NCBI RefSeq assembly: GCF_000002995.4
Contig: NW_025062475.1
Location: 14,044,687-14,108,686 of the forward strand
DNA length: 64,000 nt
Source of the DNA: Brugia malayi
Lineage: Eukaryota; Nematoda; Chromadorea; Rhabditida; Onchocercidae
Reading direction: 5' to 3'
The notes under the pieces are model-generated. The model was not told the origin of the DNA, did not search any database, and saw nothing but the letters and a program-made list of their open reading frames with translations. Positions 37,152 to 50,060 of this stretch are shown piece after piece (within the stretch, counting starts at the first letter, position 1; every line of letters starts with the position of its first letter). Made by a program: the position numbers and the translations under genes.

Positions 37152-40107
37152 ACAGAGAGATGGAACAAGGAAGAGAAACACAAATAAAATTAAAAAAGAG
37201 GCAGCAAATTGTGAAAAAAAAAAGAAAATTTAAGAAAAAGAAGAAATAACAACGATACATAAAAATGAGCAGTAGGTTATGTAAATATTTAATTAATATT
37301 TAAATACAGAAAAAAAAATTCTATTATTTCTTTGAATATTTCACGAAATAAATGAAATAGCTAATTAAATGAAGAAAAATTTGATAATAAGATTAAAATT
37401 ATTATTTAATTATAAACATTTTACAACTACAACTACTATCAGATAGCTAATAGCTAACTAGCTAGCTAACTATTTCTCTCTTGTCATATCAACTCATTCT
37501 TCCCAATTTGTCACTGTTATTATTAGCTATGCTTATTGATCATTAATTTCTATGAATGCTCTACCAAATGACCTTTAGTCTCCATTGTTTATTTTAAGCT
37601 ACCACAATTAAAGGCTAAAAAATTTTACACAATTGTTCACAGAGATAAACATCTTTTGAAATAATAATAAAAAAAAAAGAACTGATACATATTTTAAAAA
37701 AGATTTAGTAGAAAAAACATGAAATATAAATTCCTAAATTCTCTGTGATATTGTAGAAAAAGATGTAGAAGGAAAAGTTAATGTAATTAATTAATTAATT
37801 AATTAATTAAACAATTATTATGACTTAATCAATTTTTAACTATTTCAAATATCGTTTTCAATACAACTTTTCATAATAATACGTTTTCAATACTTTCAAT
37901 CAATTTCAATTTGCACAATAAATTCTATTTATAAACAACCGAACAAAATGTACAAAAAAAAAAAAAGGGAAATAATTAGTATGGCGTAAATGACGTAAAA
38001 CCTACGAATAATTACGGAAGCGTGGAAACAATACTGACATATGTCAAGTTTTTTTTTTTTCAAATTGTCAATCTCTCACAAAAATAGGAAGGACTACCAG
38101 CGTGTCTTAATTAACTAATTAATTTAATTAATTAACTAACTAGCATAGTCTTTACGTTTTCAATCATAAATTTAATTGTTTATTTTAAAATACAAATACA
38201 AAATACCTATAATTACAAGGTATGAAATAAGAAACCACAATAGAAATATGATACATTTGGGAAAAATGTAATAACATATTTTGAAAATTTTTCATGAATT
38301 AATTTAACCTAGTGCAAATTTAATTTAAATTTAATTGCGAATATCTAATTAAATTTGCAATCGAATTTAAATTTAATCGCAAATTTTCATTCTATTTACG
38401 TTCAGCATTTATTTACACTTCGCATTATTACCAAATAATATTTTACATATAATTTTTTTAGACACAATAATTTTTAATTACAATATTTTAGATAATTTAA
38501 AAGATTTTTCTTCTTTCTTTTTTTTTTCTTTTCTCATTACGCTATAAAGTATAAATATATACGTTTAAGTTTAGTTTAAAGCATTAAGTAGTAAATCATA
38601 CAAATTAAATGCATTTACAATTAAAATTGGATTGAAATTGAAAAAAAAAAAAAAAAAAAAAGTGAAATGGAATTTGAAGAAATGAAGAATGAATGAACAA
38701 AGTATTCACAAATATTATTGAGAGCAATAAAATTTAAGCGGAATATATGTGAAAGGTAAAATTTGTAAAAGGAATGCAAAGTGTTTGCTTTACTTTAAAA
38801 GAAGAAGAGAGAAAGAGGGAGAGAGAGAAAGGGGGAGGGAGGGAGGGAGGAGAAGAGAGAGAGAGAGAGAGAGAGAGGGAGTCCTTTTCTTCATTTTCCC
38901 TTATCTTGCTTTATTAAAAATGTAGGAACAGTTACAGATATAATTGATTTGTTTAAGAAAGCAAAAAGAAAAAAGAAGGGAGGAAAAGAAAGGGGAAGAG
39001 AAAAGAAGAAAAGTACAAACATATAAGATAATTTAAAAAATCATTTAAAACTTTTTAAAAAAAGAAAAACCAAAATTAAAATAAACCAAAAGTCAACATA
39101 TGTATCGCATATAAATGCAAAAAAAAAACAAAAAACAAAAACAAAAAATAAAAAAAAACAAGAAAACAAGAGTGAGAGAGGGAAAGGATAGCGAGACGGA
39201 GAGAGAAAAAAAGAAACAACAGGATAAAAAGAAAAAAAAGAGAAAAATAGAATAAGAAAAAGAAAAATTTAACATAAAAAAGATTAACTAGAAGTTAGAT
39301 GATATGGTGATGGCAAAGAAAGAAATGAATGAAAAAGCAGTACAAATCTCACATGGAAACAGAAGAAAAAGGAGAGAGAGAGAAAAGGTAAAAAAAGAGA
39401 AACCAGAGATAATAATACATTTTCAAGGAAAAGAAAAAAGAGAAAAAAAATGAATAAAATTTTTATTTTTTATTTCCAATTTTTATTTCTAATAGATAAA
39501 TTAAGAGGCAAAGAAAAAAAAAGAAAAGAAAAAACAGCAGAAAAGGAAGGGAAAAAGAAAAAAAAGAAAGTTAATGTAAAATGAAGAGAATAAAATGAGA
39601 GAAAAAGAAAAAAAATTTCAATTTTATCATATTTTCGTATTTTTTTTTAAGTTCCAAAAAAAGAAAAAAGAGAAAGAAAAAAGAAACGAAAAATAATTAA
39701 TCATAGTTAATTGCTCTTTTTTTCTTTTTTGATAGTAAGAATAAAAAATTTTTTTTTGGTGAATAAATTTAAAAGAAAATTCATTCTTCCTAGTATTTAT
39801 CACTCACTGATTAATTAATTATCGAAATTAATTAAAATATTATAAAAAATCTTTTAATATATTTGTGATATGTAATATACATAAAATATAATTAATACTT
39901 ACTTATAATTATTGAAAACCATTTTGAATTAAATATCCTGATAATAGCTAATGATAATACTGAAAGTGTAATGATTTATCAATAAACAAAACTTTTTGAA
40001 TGTTAAACAACTGTCAATATTAAGTAACAATACAATGTATAACCAAAACTAAACATTACTATCTTATAGAACACTGACAAGCGTTAGTCGTCAAGGATAT
40101 TCGTTAA

Positions 40108-40320
40108 TAATGATAATAATAACAATATATAATGATATAATGATAATAATAATAAATATATAATGATAATAACAATAAATAATGATAATAATAATAACAA
40201 ATAATAATAATAATAATGATAATATAATAATAATAGCAATAATAATAATAATATTCATAAATAATAATAGTAGCAATAACAGTAACAATAATAATAATAA
40301 CAATATTAATAATAATAATA
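40108..40320 (+). repeat. AAT/ACA-type trinucleotide array
   Basis: Imperfect TAA, TGA and ACA units with occasional frame slips, ending where the 40.3-40.5 kb exon candidate begins. Confidence 0.9.
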
Positions 40321-40325
40321 ATTAC

Positions 40326-40541
40326 CAAAATATAAAAAAGGAAGAAATCTTTGAAATGGAAAAAAAAAAGAGTGATAATAGTTTATGCTAGCAGAGAAAC
40401 TAGCATTGCTACTAGCATTGAAAGATGAAATAGGATGATTTAAATTAATGCTAAAATGAAATGTTGATGACAAATGTCTTTCGTACAGTGAATATTTCAT
40501 GTGACCTTTATTGAATACTTGATGAAATTGATAATTCATTT
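40326..40541 (-). CDS. candidate exon (low confidence), Ser/Asn-rich
   Basis: Minus-strand open segment of 216 bases between a good acceptor (GATTTTTAG before AAATGAATT) and a donor TTTTG|GTAATT that leads straight into an AAT microsatellite. It needs one base from an upstream exon and ends one base into a codon. The reading begins MNYQFHQVFNKGHMKYSLYE, then a short repetitive part SSFNASSNASFSAS, and ends in a Phe/Pro-rich stretch read from an A-rich tract on the plus strand, which is weaker. The first 55 codons are more complex than the surrounding DNA. It could be an exon of an unidentified minus-strand gene, possibly the same as the 45.3-45.7 kb candidates, or chance. No function suggested. 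Confidence 0.28.
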
Positions 40542-41313
40542 CTAAAAATCAATGCATTTAAAATTTCCTTCCGTTCACTTTTTCTTTCTTTCCTTTTTTT
40601 TTAAAAAAAAAAAAATAAAAATAAATTGTTTAGAAGCAAACATTGCAAAAGAAAAAGAAACACAATATGTGTGTTCCATGTTTAAAAAAAAAAGAAAAAG
40701 AAAAAAGTATAATTTTAACTAAAAATTTAATGTAATATAGATAATACGTATACAGATTAGAATTATGCATACACGTACGTAAAGATATACAAAAAATATT
40801 TCACGGATGTTTATTTCAAAAAAAAAAAAAAGATATAATCTTAATAAAGAATAATTCTTAACAAAATGAAATTTCAAAGTAAAGAAAAAATTTTGATATA
40901 TCATTTGAAAAAAAAAAAACAAAAAAAAACAAAAAAAGAGAACAAAAATCAAGCTACACGTCCATATACACGTACACAGACAAACACGTGGAACACGTGC
41001 ACATACACACATACACACACATACATGTATGTATACATAACATCTGGTTCATTTGATGGTTACATTCACATGCAAATTACTCTCTCTCTAATCACACACA
41101 AAATTCATATTTCAAGTTTCAATGATTCGTTAAAATGTTCTTTTTTTTTAAAAAAAAAAAAAAAGAAAAAAGGGGGAAAGAACTTCGATTAAACTTAAAT
41201 AATAAAATCATTGCATTAATGAAGTATCACTGAATTTAAAACCATTATAAAAAAGTAATACACTATTTATTACACACACTTTTCTATGTATGTATGTATG
41301 TGTATGTGTGTGT

Positions 41314-41353
<40 letters not shown>

Positions 41354-44300
41354 AGACAAATAATCATCAACATACATTCCACATACCTCTGTTTCTGGCC
41401 ATTTATGAGAAGAAAAAAAAAAGAGTAAACTTGGCCATAGAAAAGCTATAAATGAGTATAACAGATTATTTGCTTAGAAATGAAAATAATAATTTGAAAT
41501 TTAGGTCAAAAAAAAAAAAAAAGAAAATTCGAACAATTTAAATAGCTATTAGCTATTGCTAATAATTGTAATTTTATCATTGTTCATCCCTTTTTTTCTT
41601 TCAATTTCATATATTTTACATGATAAAGTTCATTATTAAATATACTAATTGAATTTTTAAATTACAAATTAAAATTTATAAAATATTATTTACTAGAATA
41701 ATAATTATGTATCGAAATAAAAGAAATATAATCAATTTATATTTTACTAATGCTTAAAATTTCAATTATTTTTTTTTTTTTATCAAAGCTATTAAATAAT
41801 AAAACCTATTTTTTTTAAAAAAAAAAGTGTTTGCACTTTTTTCTTTCGTTAAAAATTTAAAATTTAAAAGACAAAAAAAAAAAAAAAAAAGGGAAAAGAG
41901 AAAAGAGAAAACGAAAATAAAAAATAAAACATCGATTTTTTTTAATTGATAATATTATCAATAATCAATACAGAAAAAAAAAAAATCATTATCATATTTC
42001 TACGACTTCTTTTATCATATACAAATAAACAACAATTAATTGATTTCATTTCTCTCCCTCTCTCCTTCCCTCTCTCTCTCTCTCTCTCTCTCTCCTCCCT
42101 CTTTCTTCAAATTTATTTAATAACCGGATGGAAAGAGTGCAATAGCATTCATTCCTTCTCTTTGTAAATTTTATGTTAAAATTTTCATATAAAAATTACA
42201 AAGATAAGTGTAAAGATAAAAAGACGATAAGATGATAATAATTATTGATAACAAAAAATTGAATTGAATATAAACTATTAATAAGTTTTACAAATATAAA
42301 ATTAAAAACAAAAAAAAAAAAACGAAAACGAAAATTTTTGGAAAAAATAACAAAAAAAAAACACCAAAAGCAGCAAATAATTAATTTATTCCGAATGAAT
42401 GAACAAAAATAACTTTTCATTCTCCTACGTTTTTTTTCTTTTTTTAATTTATAAATTTTAACAAAGAATTTTATAATAAAATTATCAATTCAATTCAAGC
42501 AATAAAGTTGATAAATGGATTTAAAAAACGATTTATTAAAAATTTAATGAAATTAAAAATTTTACTAATTTACCTATATTACATTAGATAAATGAAACGA
42601 AAAAAGTAAATCATATAAAAAAAAAAAAATGTTTATAATTAATGAAATTTGCAAATAGTTTGCATTATATTATCAATTACAAATAATGCACAAATAAATT
42701 TTAATAGATTGAATAATTTTATAGGTAAATAAATAATAGGATTCATTGTTGTTGTTTGTTTGTTTTTTTTTTTTTTTTTTTAAAAAATTCATTTCTACAA
42801 AAGTGGTACAAATAATAAGACGAATAAATCACAATTGAATTTAACCCAAATTTTTTCCTTTTTTTTTTCCTTTTCTTTCTTTCATTTTATTACATTTATT
42901 TACAAATGATTGAAACTGATGCAAACAAATATAAATTAGATTTAATGCTGTTTTATGATTTGTTTACAACAATAAATTATTATCAAAAGGGTTGTAAATT
43001 CAAAGAAAAGAAATGAATAAACAAGATGAGCGCAGGTAAATAAACTGTGTTGTTTACATAATTTGCTAGGGAAGAAAAAATAATTCAAATAGACGAAAAC
43101 AAAAAAATTATGTAAAAAAAAAAAAAAAAAAAAGTTTACAAAATTAAATTTATAACATTGAAATGACCTATGACATTTATTTCAATAGTAATTTATTGAT
43201 GGGTAGCTATAATGTTTTGCATTTTATCATTTGATGAAAGATAAAAAGAAAGGAAAAAAAAAAAAACAGTCATTAATTAAAATGTCAACGAATAGATATG
43301 ACAATTTATAAATTTTAATGTTTATTTATGAATTAATAATTTCATTTAATTAATTTAATGCTAAATTTGGTGACACAATTTAAAACTCCATAAGTAATTT
43401 TATATTTAATTAAAATTGAAAAGTTTAATCGTTCATAATTGAAATATGATACTATCATTACTTATTTTTACTTAATTAAAACTCAATTCATTATTTTAAT
43501 TATCACTTTAACAAATTTCAAAAAAAAAAAAAAAAAAAATGAAGAGAAGAAAAATAGTTATTTGAAACAACACTTAACATTTTAGCAATTATATTATTCA
43601 CTAATGAGAAATGATTAATATCAAATATAAATTTCTTAGTTTACAAAAAAAAAAAAATCTATAATAGTAATCAAAGAGAAGAAAATAAAATCCAATTAAT
43701 AATTAAATTTGTAAGAGGAAAATAATTAAATTGATATTGTAACAATGTCATTAATGGAATATTTTACTGATAATGCTAAATAATATTTAATTGATTTGCA
43801 TAAATATATTATTTCAATTGCTATATGCATTAATTGTTTACAATAAAAAAGAAAGATACTATTAAAATAATAATTAATACATTTAATTTAGTTATAAAAT
43901 GATTTTTAAATGATAAATAAATAAAACTATGCAAAATTTAATGTAAGATTGAATTAAATAATAATATGAAGATATTTTATAGATAAATAAATTGCATAAT
44001 TTCATGAATAAATCAATTTGGCCTTTAAAATTATTGCTAATTCACGTCATCGTATAACATTTATGTTTACGTTTACATTAAAGCGTCAAAATGTCATACA
44101 ATTTAATAGTTTGATGTAAACAAAATTAATAACATTACTATGAAATATTTTATATTCACAGAATAAATCAATAATTTCAAAACTAAAATTAATTCATATA
44201 TGAGTAAATGAATTAATAGCTATAAGACAAATTGGCTTTTTATTACTTTTCTTCACAACAAATTATTCATTTCATTCTAAAAAGTAAAAATGAAAAATGA

Positions 44301-45302
44301 AAAAAAAAAAAAAAAAAAAAAAGGACATCAAGCAAATAACATTGTAAAATATAATAATTAAGTATTATCTATTTACTTTAAGTGTAAAATTTAATTTAGA
44401 TGTAAGTTAATGATGTCATTTTTATAAATTTTTTAATTAAAAGAAGAGAAAAAGAAGAGAAAATTATTTTGTTTTTTATTTTTTCTTTCTTTTTTTTTTT
44501 TCAAAAAAGAAAGAAATAAAGCATAAATATTCAATTTTAAAATTTTTTATATTATAGAAATAGACAAGATTAACATTTGAAAATATTTCATTTGCACTAT
44601 AATAAATTCATCAATATGAATTGTTAATGAAATGACTAAAAATTGTCAACAAAAATCAAATTGATGAAACCATAATTGGTCAAAGTGATATAAGCTTAAT
44701 GAATTATATAAATAATTGATAATGTTGCAAAGAATAACACTTAAATGATTTCGAAAAAAAGTGCTAAAAGATGGACAACGAAAAGTAAAGAACGTTTAGG
44801 GGAAAGATTGTGGAAATATCAGAATTGAAGGAACAATTTCTAATGGGTGCAATCAATGATTGTTTGGGAGAGAAAGAGAGAGAGAGAGGGGGAAGGGGAG
44901 AGAGAGAAAGGAAGAGAGATAATAGGGAACCAAAGAGTAATACAACTACAATTGCCCTTGAAATAATGATGAAAGGAATGAAGGATGAGAGAGAAGAGGA
45001 AGAGAAGATGAAAAAGAAGAGGAATGCACTGCTGATGAAATGATTACTAATAGATGAGATATGAGAGAGAGAGAGAGAGGGAGAAGGAGAGGTGGAGAGG
45101 TAGAGAAGAGAAAAGGAATAATACAGAGTTATGTAGTTTGCTAAAAGATTAGTTGATGATTTTTCAAAATGGATGCAAGACATGAAAGAATGAAATAAAC
45201 AAAAGAAAGAGAAAAAGGAAGGAAGGAAGAGAGGGAGAGAGAGAGGGAGGGAGAAAGAAAAAAAGTAGAAAAATGAAATTATTATACCTTGTAAATCAAC
45301 CC
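40542..45302. other. AT-rich region with microsatellites, no firm gene
   Basis: CA/TG repeats with two CACGTG sites (40980-41035), a TG/TATG repeat (41286-41354), a CT tract (42051-42103) and then A/T-rich DNA. From about 44760 the sequence becomes purine-rich on the plus strand (GA tracts interleaved with mixed sequence). Both strands are open for long stretches there because GA/CT repeats contain no stops, so I do not call a gene. Confidence 0.45.
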
Positions 45303-45467
45303 TCATTCTTCTTTCCCTCCACTCTGTTTATTTTTACCCCGCGCTTTTAGATTCTCATTTTCAATGTCCACCAATTCTACTATCTCATTTTTACCTCCTC
45401 CCTCTTCCCGACAATTCCTCCTTATACAATCTCTTTCAATATTTTCATCATCTAAACCAATACCTAC
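45303..45467 (-). CDS. candidate terminal exon, acidic/basic mixed segment
   Basis: Minus-strand open frame of 55 codons including a TGA stop at 45305-45303. If the acceptor is the last but one AG of a GTAG repeat, the exon begins VGIGLDDENIERDCIRR in phase 0, matching the end of the upstream candidate at 45519-45706. It continues NCREEGGGKNEIVELVDIE and ends SGGKEE. The G+C content is well above the flanks. Two internal donor-like sites (before GTAAAAATG and GTAAAAATAA) could end the coding part earlier. No family recognised. The purine bias of this area lengthens open frames by chance, so this remains tentative. Confidence 0.3.
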   Translation of the reverse strand, partial: VGIGLDDENIERDCIRRNCREEGGGKNEIVELVDIENENLKARGKNKQSGGKEE

Positions 45468-45518
45468 CTACCTACCTACCTACCTACCTACTTACCTACT
45501 ACCTACCTATCTATCTAC
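45468..45518 (-). repeat. GTAG/CTAC tetranucleotide repeat, possible 51-base intron
   Basis: On the plus strand a run of CTAC and CTAT units, read on the minus strand as GTAGATAGATAGGTAGG and onward to a final TAG. A four-base unit containing TAG puts a stop in every frame, so it cannot be coding through. Every full GTAG unit offers both a GT and an AG, and the flanking open frames join in phase across it. Confidence 0.8.
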
Positions 45519-45706
45519 CTGTAAGATATATTGAGCCAATAGACGGACAAACATGACCGTTTTACCGGTGGAAAAAGAGACGATCAACCGGGTCAATTGT
45601 CCATCCGTTACATTTCTCTTTCTTTCTCTCTCCCTCCCTCTCCCTCTCTCTCTCTTCATTTCTATCCATTTCTCTTCTTCTTCTTGACTATTATCATTTT
45701 CTATTA
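45519..45706 (-). CDS. candidate internal exon upstream of the GTAG-repeat intron
   Basis: Minus-strand segment of 188 bases with a good acceptor (ATTTTAACAG before TAATAGAA) and donor CAG|GTAGAT. It needs one base from a preceding exon, then encodes 62 residues: IENDNSQEEEEKWIEMKRER, a GA-repeat-derived Arg/Glu/Gly tract, then a more complex end, NVTDGQLTRLIVSFSTGK and TVMFVRLLAQYILQ. The last 33 codons have near-balanced base composition, unusual here. The plus strand of the same stretch is also open in two frames, so coding on either strand is unproven. No family recognised; no further upstream exon located. Confidence 0.3.
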
Positions 45707-46980
45707 CTGTTAAAATTATGATCAGCAAAATTTCTTCAATATATATTTTTTTTTCATTCTTATCATTCTTTTCACTTTTTTTTTTCATTATTTTCTTATT
45801 CATTTTTTTTTCCTCTCTCTCTCTCTCTCTCTACTCTATATCAAAAAAAGAAAACAAAAATTATTTTAAAAATTTGTTACAATTTTTCCTAATTAATTAA
45901 TATTAAAATAACAAAACTAAAGTGTTAATAAAAAAGCATTGAAAAATAAAAAATAAACTTTTCAAAGTATTTTTTAAGTAAATTTTCCCTTTTTTTTTAA
46001 TATAATCGCTTTTTTTTTTAGAAAAACGAAAAAATTATTATGAAAATAACAACTTTTCACAATAAAACTAAAAGAGCAAATAACTGTTTTTTTCTCTTCC
46101 TCTCTCTCTTTTCTTCTTTTTTGGAAATTTAATATTTTTGAATGAAAAAAAAGAAAGAAAGAACAAGTAAAAAATGCTTTTATTTTTGTTTTCCTTAAAA
46201 TTTATTATTCATTTCAAATTTCGAAAGTTAAAAAAAAAAGTAAAAAAATAAAAATAAATAAAAAGAAAGAAAAAAGAGAAGCTAACCCTATAAAAGAAAC
46301 AATAATCAAAACATTTAAAAAAAAAAAAAAAAAAAGGAAATATAGAATAATTGCTACTAATGACCTCTTCCTCATCTTCTCTCTCTCCCCCTCTCTCTCT
46401 CCCTCCCCCTCTCTCTCTCTCCCTCTCTTCGTCTTACATTTCAATTTATGAAAATTTACAATTTCAAACATTTGTCATCCATGTATCGATGACATTTTTC
46501 ACTTCCCTTCTCATCAATAATCATTTAGGATATTGTATTTATATCTTTCATCAAATTTCATTTCATAATACTATTATCTCTTTCTCTCTTTTTTTCTCTC
46601 TCTCTCCCTCTCTCTCTCTCTTTATCTTCCCTCTAATCATATTAACTATATTCTTTTTAATTACAAAAAATTAAACTTTAGAAAAAAGAATAATAGAAAT
46701 TAAAAAATAATTTGCAAAAATAAGTTATTTTTGCATGAAAATTATTTTTAAATTTTCTTTCTTCTCCCTCTCCCTCTCTACCTCTCATCCTCTCTCACTT
46801 CTAACAATTATTCCTCTCTTTCTTTCTTTTCTCTCCGTTTTTTTTCTCTCTCTTTTTTTCTCACTTAAAGTCAATTGAAATGTTAAATAGTTTTTTTAAC
46901 TTTTATATAAATTCTATTTTAATCATTCTTCTGTCTCTTTTCATTCCTTTTCATCATTCTATTTTTCTTACCTTCTCTAA

Positions 46981-47076
46981 ATCTCATTCATTCATTCATT
47001 CGATCGATCATTCATCCATTCATTCGATCATTCATTCATTCGATCGATCATTCATCCATTCATTCATTCATTCATC
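46981..47076 (+). repeat. ATTC/GATC tetranucleotide array
   Basis: ATTC units alternate with GATCGATC blocks (CATTCGATCGATCATTCATC occurs twice). Confidence 0.9.
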
Positions 47077-48141
47077 CCAACATTCATTTAAATCGACTAT
47101 TTTCGATAATTTCCAATTATCCGTCCTTCTCTTTCCTTTCGTCCATTTCTAAATCTTATCTTTTCATCTCCATTTCCTCTCTCTCCCTCTCTCTCCCCCC
47201 CTCTCTCCCTCTCTCTCTCTCTCTTCACTATCATATTATCTATTATACAGTGATAACACTGCGATGACCTTATTCCTTCTTCTTTCATCAATTGACCCTA
47301 TCTAAAAATTCATAAATAAAGAAGAATGAAAGAAAAAAAAGTTGTTTACAATGTTTACAAAGTTGTTTACAATTTGAATAATGCATCTCTGATATTTAAT
47401 TTCTTTTCCCACTCATTTAATTTCAATTTTAATTTTAATTCTTTCTTTTTTTCTTCTTTTATCAGTCAATACATTATAATATGGCATAAAAGTGCGTAAA
47501 AGTTTTTTTTTTTTTTTTTTTTTCAATGCATATCGATAATTCATGCAAAAAATGAAAAATAAAATAAAAATAATTTCTCAGAGAATACATTTTTGTTTCT
47601 AAATAATTTCTCAGTTTGTAAATTACCATTGTATTTATTACTTAAATTCAATAAAATTTTCAATACAAAAATGAAAACAAAACTATAAATTTTGATAAAT
47701 TTTAAATAATCAATTCATTTTTTTCAATTTAATTATAATATTATCAAAAAGTTATAATTGATTAAATCACTGAAATAATAATATAATACAGAAAAAATTT
47801 ATCAAAAAGTATCTAAAAGATATAATTTTGATTAAATCAATAAAATAATAATAATAATACATTTTCATTTTAATAGTTATCAATTTAATCATATCACTTT
47901 AAACTAAATAGTTTTTTTTTTTTTAATTATTTCATTATTTTCATATGATTAATTAAATCAATAAATAATTTTTTAATTAATAAACATTTTCACATCAGTA
48001 AATAATTAATCAATTAATACTGTTTGATAATTAAAAATTAATGAAGTAAAAATAATATGAAATTGAAGTAAAAATAATATAAAATTGTTAGCTGAGATAA
48101 TTTGATCATTTTAAGAAATATTAAATTTGACAAATCTAAGA

Positions 48142-48172
48142 GGGAAGGAAGGAAGGAAGGAAGGAAGGAAGG
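48142..48172 (+). repeat. GGAA microsatellite
   Basis: Seven to eight AAGG units, also ETS-like GGAA cores. Confidence 0.9.
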
Positions 48173-49133
48173 ATCTTTCGATGGAGGAATTATCAAAGAG
48201 ACATACATATATGTTAGATGAAGCGCATTAATATGCATTTTAATATTTTTAAATAGGAATAAAAATTGAAATGAGATTTAGCTATTTTGTTTATTTGGAT
48301 GGTAAAAAAATTTTTAGGGCAAATAACTAATAGAAAAAAATTTATAGTTGGGCAAAAAAAGAAAAAAAAAAAGAGAAGAAAGAAAATTCTAGGATTTTTA
48401 AATTATTATTAATGGAAATTAAAAGTAGGTGCTAGTAAGAGAGAAGTTAAAAGAAATTTTAAATTAATTCGAAAAAATAATTTCTATAGAAAAAAAAATA
48501 AGTAAATTAATGAAAAAATAAAAATAAGTAAATAAAATAAATAAATATCGCTAATAGGAATTGATAATACAAATGTATGAAATATATTAGAATAAAATTT
48601 TAAATTTAATAAAAACATCTAAATTAATGCATTATGAATAATTTTATGTGTATAAATTAGAAAAAAAAAATTTTATTTTTACAATGAAAATTTTAAATTT
48701 ATTTATTTATCTCTTTTAAAAATGATATTTTCTAATTGGATTTAAATATTAAATCATTTAAATGCAAATTTTAAATTATATTAAGAAAATTAAGTGAAAG
48801 ACAATTGATAAAATGATTGCAATTATTTGCCATCGATAAAATTTAATTTAAAAAAAAAATACTATCATTGGTTTTTTAAGCTTTGTGTTAAAAAAAAAAT
48901 GAAAAACAATTAATTAATTAATCAATCATTTCAAATGTTTTTCATTCTTCCTTTCTAACACTTTCCGAATGTTTTATTTTATTTCAAACTGGTTAATAAA
49001 TCATTGAAATTTTAAAATGTTATTAATTTTCTTAAAAACAAAAAAGAAAAAAAAAAGAAAAAATGAGAAAATATTTGATAAAACATGGTAATATATGAGA
49101 ATTTGTAATTTTACCATAATAAATTTGTTAAAA

Positions 49134-49164
<31 letters not shown>

Positions 49165-49523
49165 TGAAAGAAAGAGAATTATGTTTGATAATAAATTTTG
49201 AAATTTCAATTTAATATTTTTTTTTTTTTTTTTTTTTACAAAAAAGAACCTACAATTTTAATTAATAAAAAGATTTAAATTTAAAATCTTTATTGTCCTA
49301 ATTAAAATTTTTCATTCATTCATGCATTCATTTCACAAAAATATTTTCTAGGCCAATGCAATTATTAAATGATTTATTAATTCTCATTTCTGATATTATT
49401 AATCATTATGAGAGAGTTTGACCAATGTCAAATAATGACCAATAAGTTTGAAATTCACATAAACAAACTGTAATATTACATAAAAATTTGAACTAATTAA
49501 TTTTTGCAACTAATATTACATTG

Positions 49524-49524
49524 A

Positions 49525-49560
<36 letters not shown>

Positions 49561-49577
49561 TATTATTATTATTATTT
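49524..49577 (+). repeat. ATT microsatellite
   Basis: Pure ATT run with one TATATA interruption. Confidence 0.9.
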
Positions 49578-49735
49578 AAATATTTTTCTCCAAATTTTTC
49601 TCCTTCTAAATTCTTTATTACATTAAATTAATTATAATTTAAAACTATTTTGTATTAATTATACATAAATTTCTTTTCATTTCTGATTTTTTTTTTTGAA
49701 CTGTGTGAAAAGATTAATTTTTCATTTATTCAAAG

Positions 49736-49737
<2 letters not shown>

Positions 49738-49776
<39 letters not shown>

Positions 49777-49817
49777 CGATAATAGCAATAATGATAATGA
49801 TAATGACAACGATAATG

Positions 49818-49873
<56 letters not shown>

Positions 49874-49890
49874 TAATAGTAATAACAATG

Positions 49891-49988
<98 letters not shown>

Positions 49989-49990
49989 TA

Positions 49991-50029
<39 letters not shown>

Positions 50030-50060
50030 TAATAATAATAATAATAATGACAATAAATAA
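49738..50060 (+). repeat. AAT/ATT trinucleotide array, about 320 bases
   Basis: Nearly pure TAA units from 49810 onward, with GATAAT/GACAAC variants at the left. The longest microsatellite in the window. Reads as Asn or Ile runs in two plus frames and Leu on the minus strand, all spurious. Confidence 0.95.

Larger units (their letters stand above)
25709..40325. other. region upstream of gene 1, mostly simple repeats, no firm gene
   Basis: Starts with an imperfect trinucleotide region (25861-26160) just upstream of the proposed start of gene 1. Further on lie AT-rich sequence, GA/CT tracts, the ATT block (28770-29008), a short inverted repeat (28514-28645), a GC-rich patch (31555-31760), CA/TG repeats (30505-30580, 31760-31945, 32065-32140, 33360-33430, 33835-33925), tandem repeats at 33541-33630, 34099-34200 and 36645-36753, and the AAT block from 40108. 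No exon with two good splice sites was found. Confidence 0.5.

Noticed and set aside
44764..45306. 180-codon minus frame and the 77-codon plus frame 44810-45043 (EISELKEQFLMGAINDC...)
   Set aside because: GA/CT repeats have no stops in any frame, which inflates open lengths on both strands. The plus frame start looks protein-like and has an AG upstream (GTTTAG), but there is no matching donor or neighbour exon, so I did not call it.
46214..46674. Overlapping plus and minus frames with Ser/Leu or Arg/Glu runs
   Set aside because: Shadow frames of the CT tract at 46376-46430.
47097..47291. Minus frame with Arg/Glu/Gly tract (RERERERGG...)
   Set aside because: Driven by a GA microsatellite; lacks a convincing acceptor or donor.
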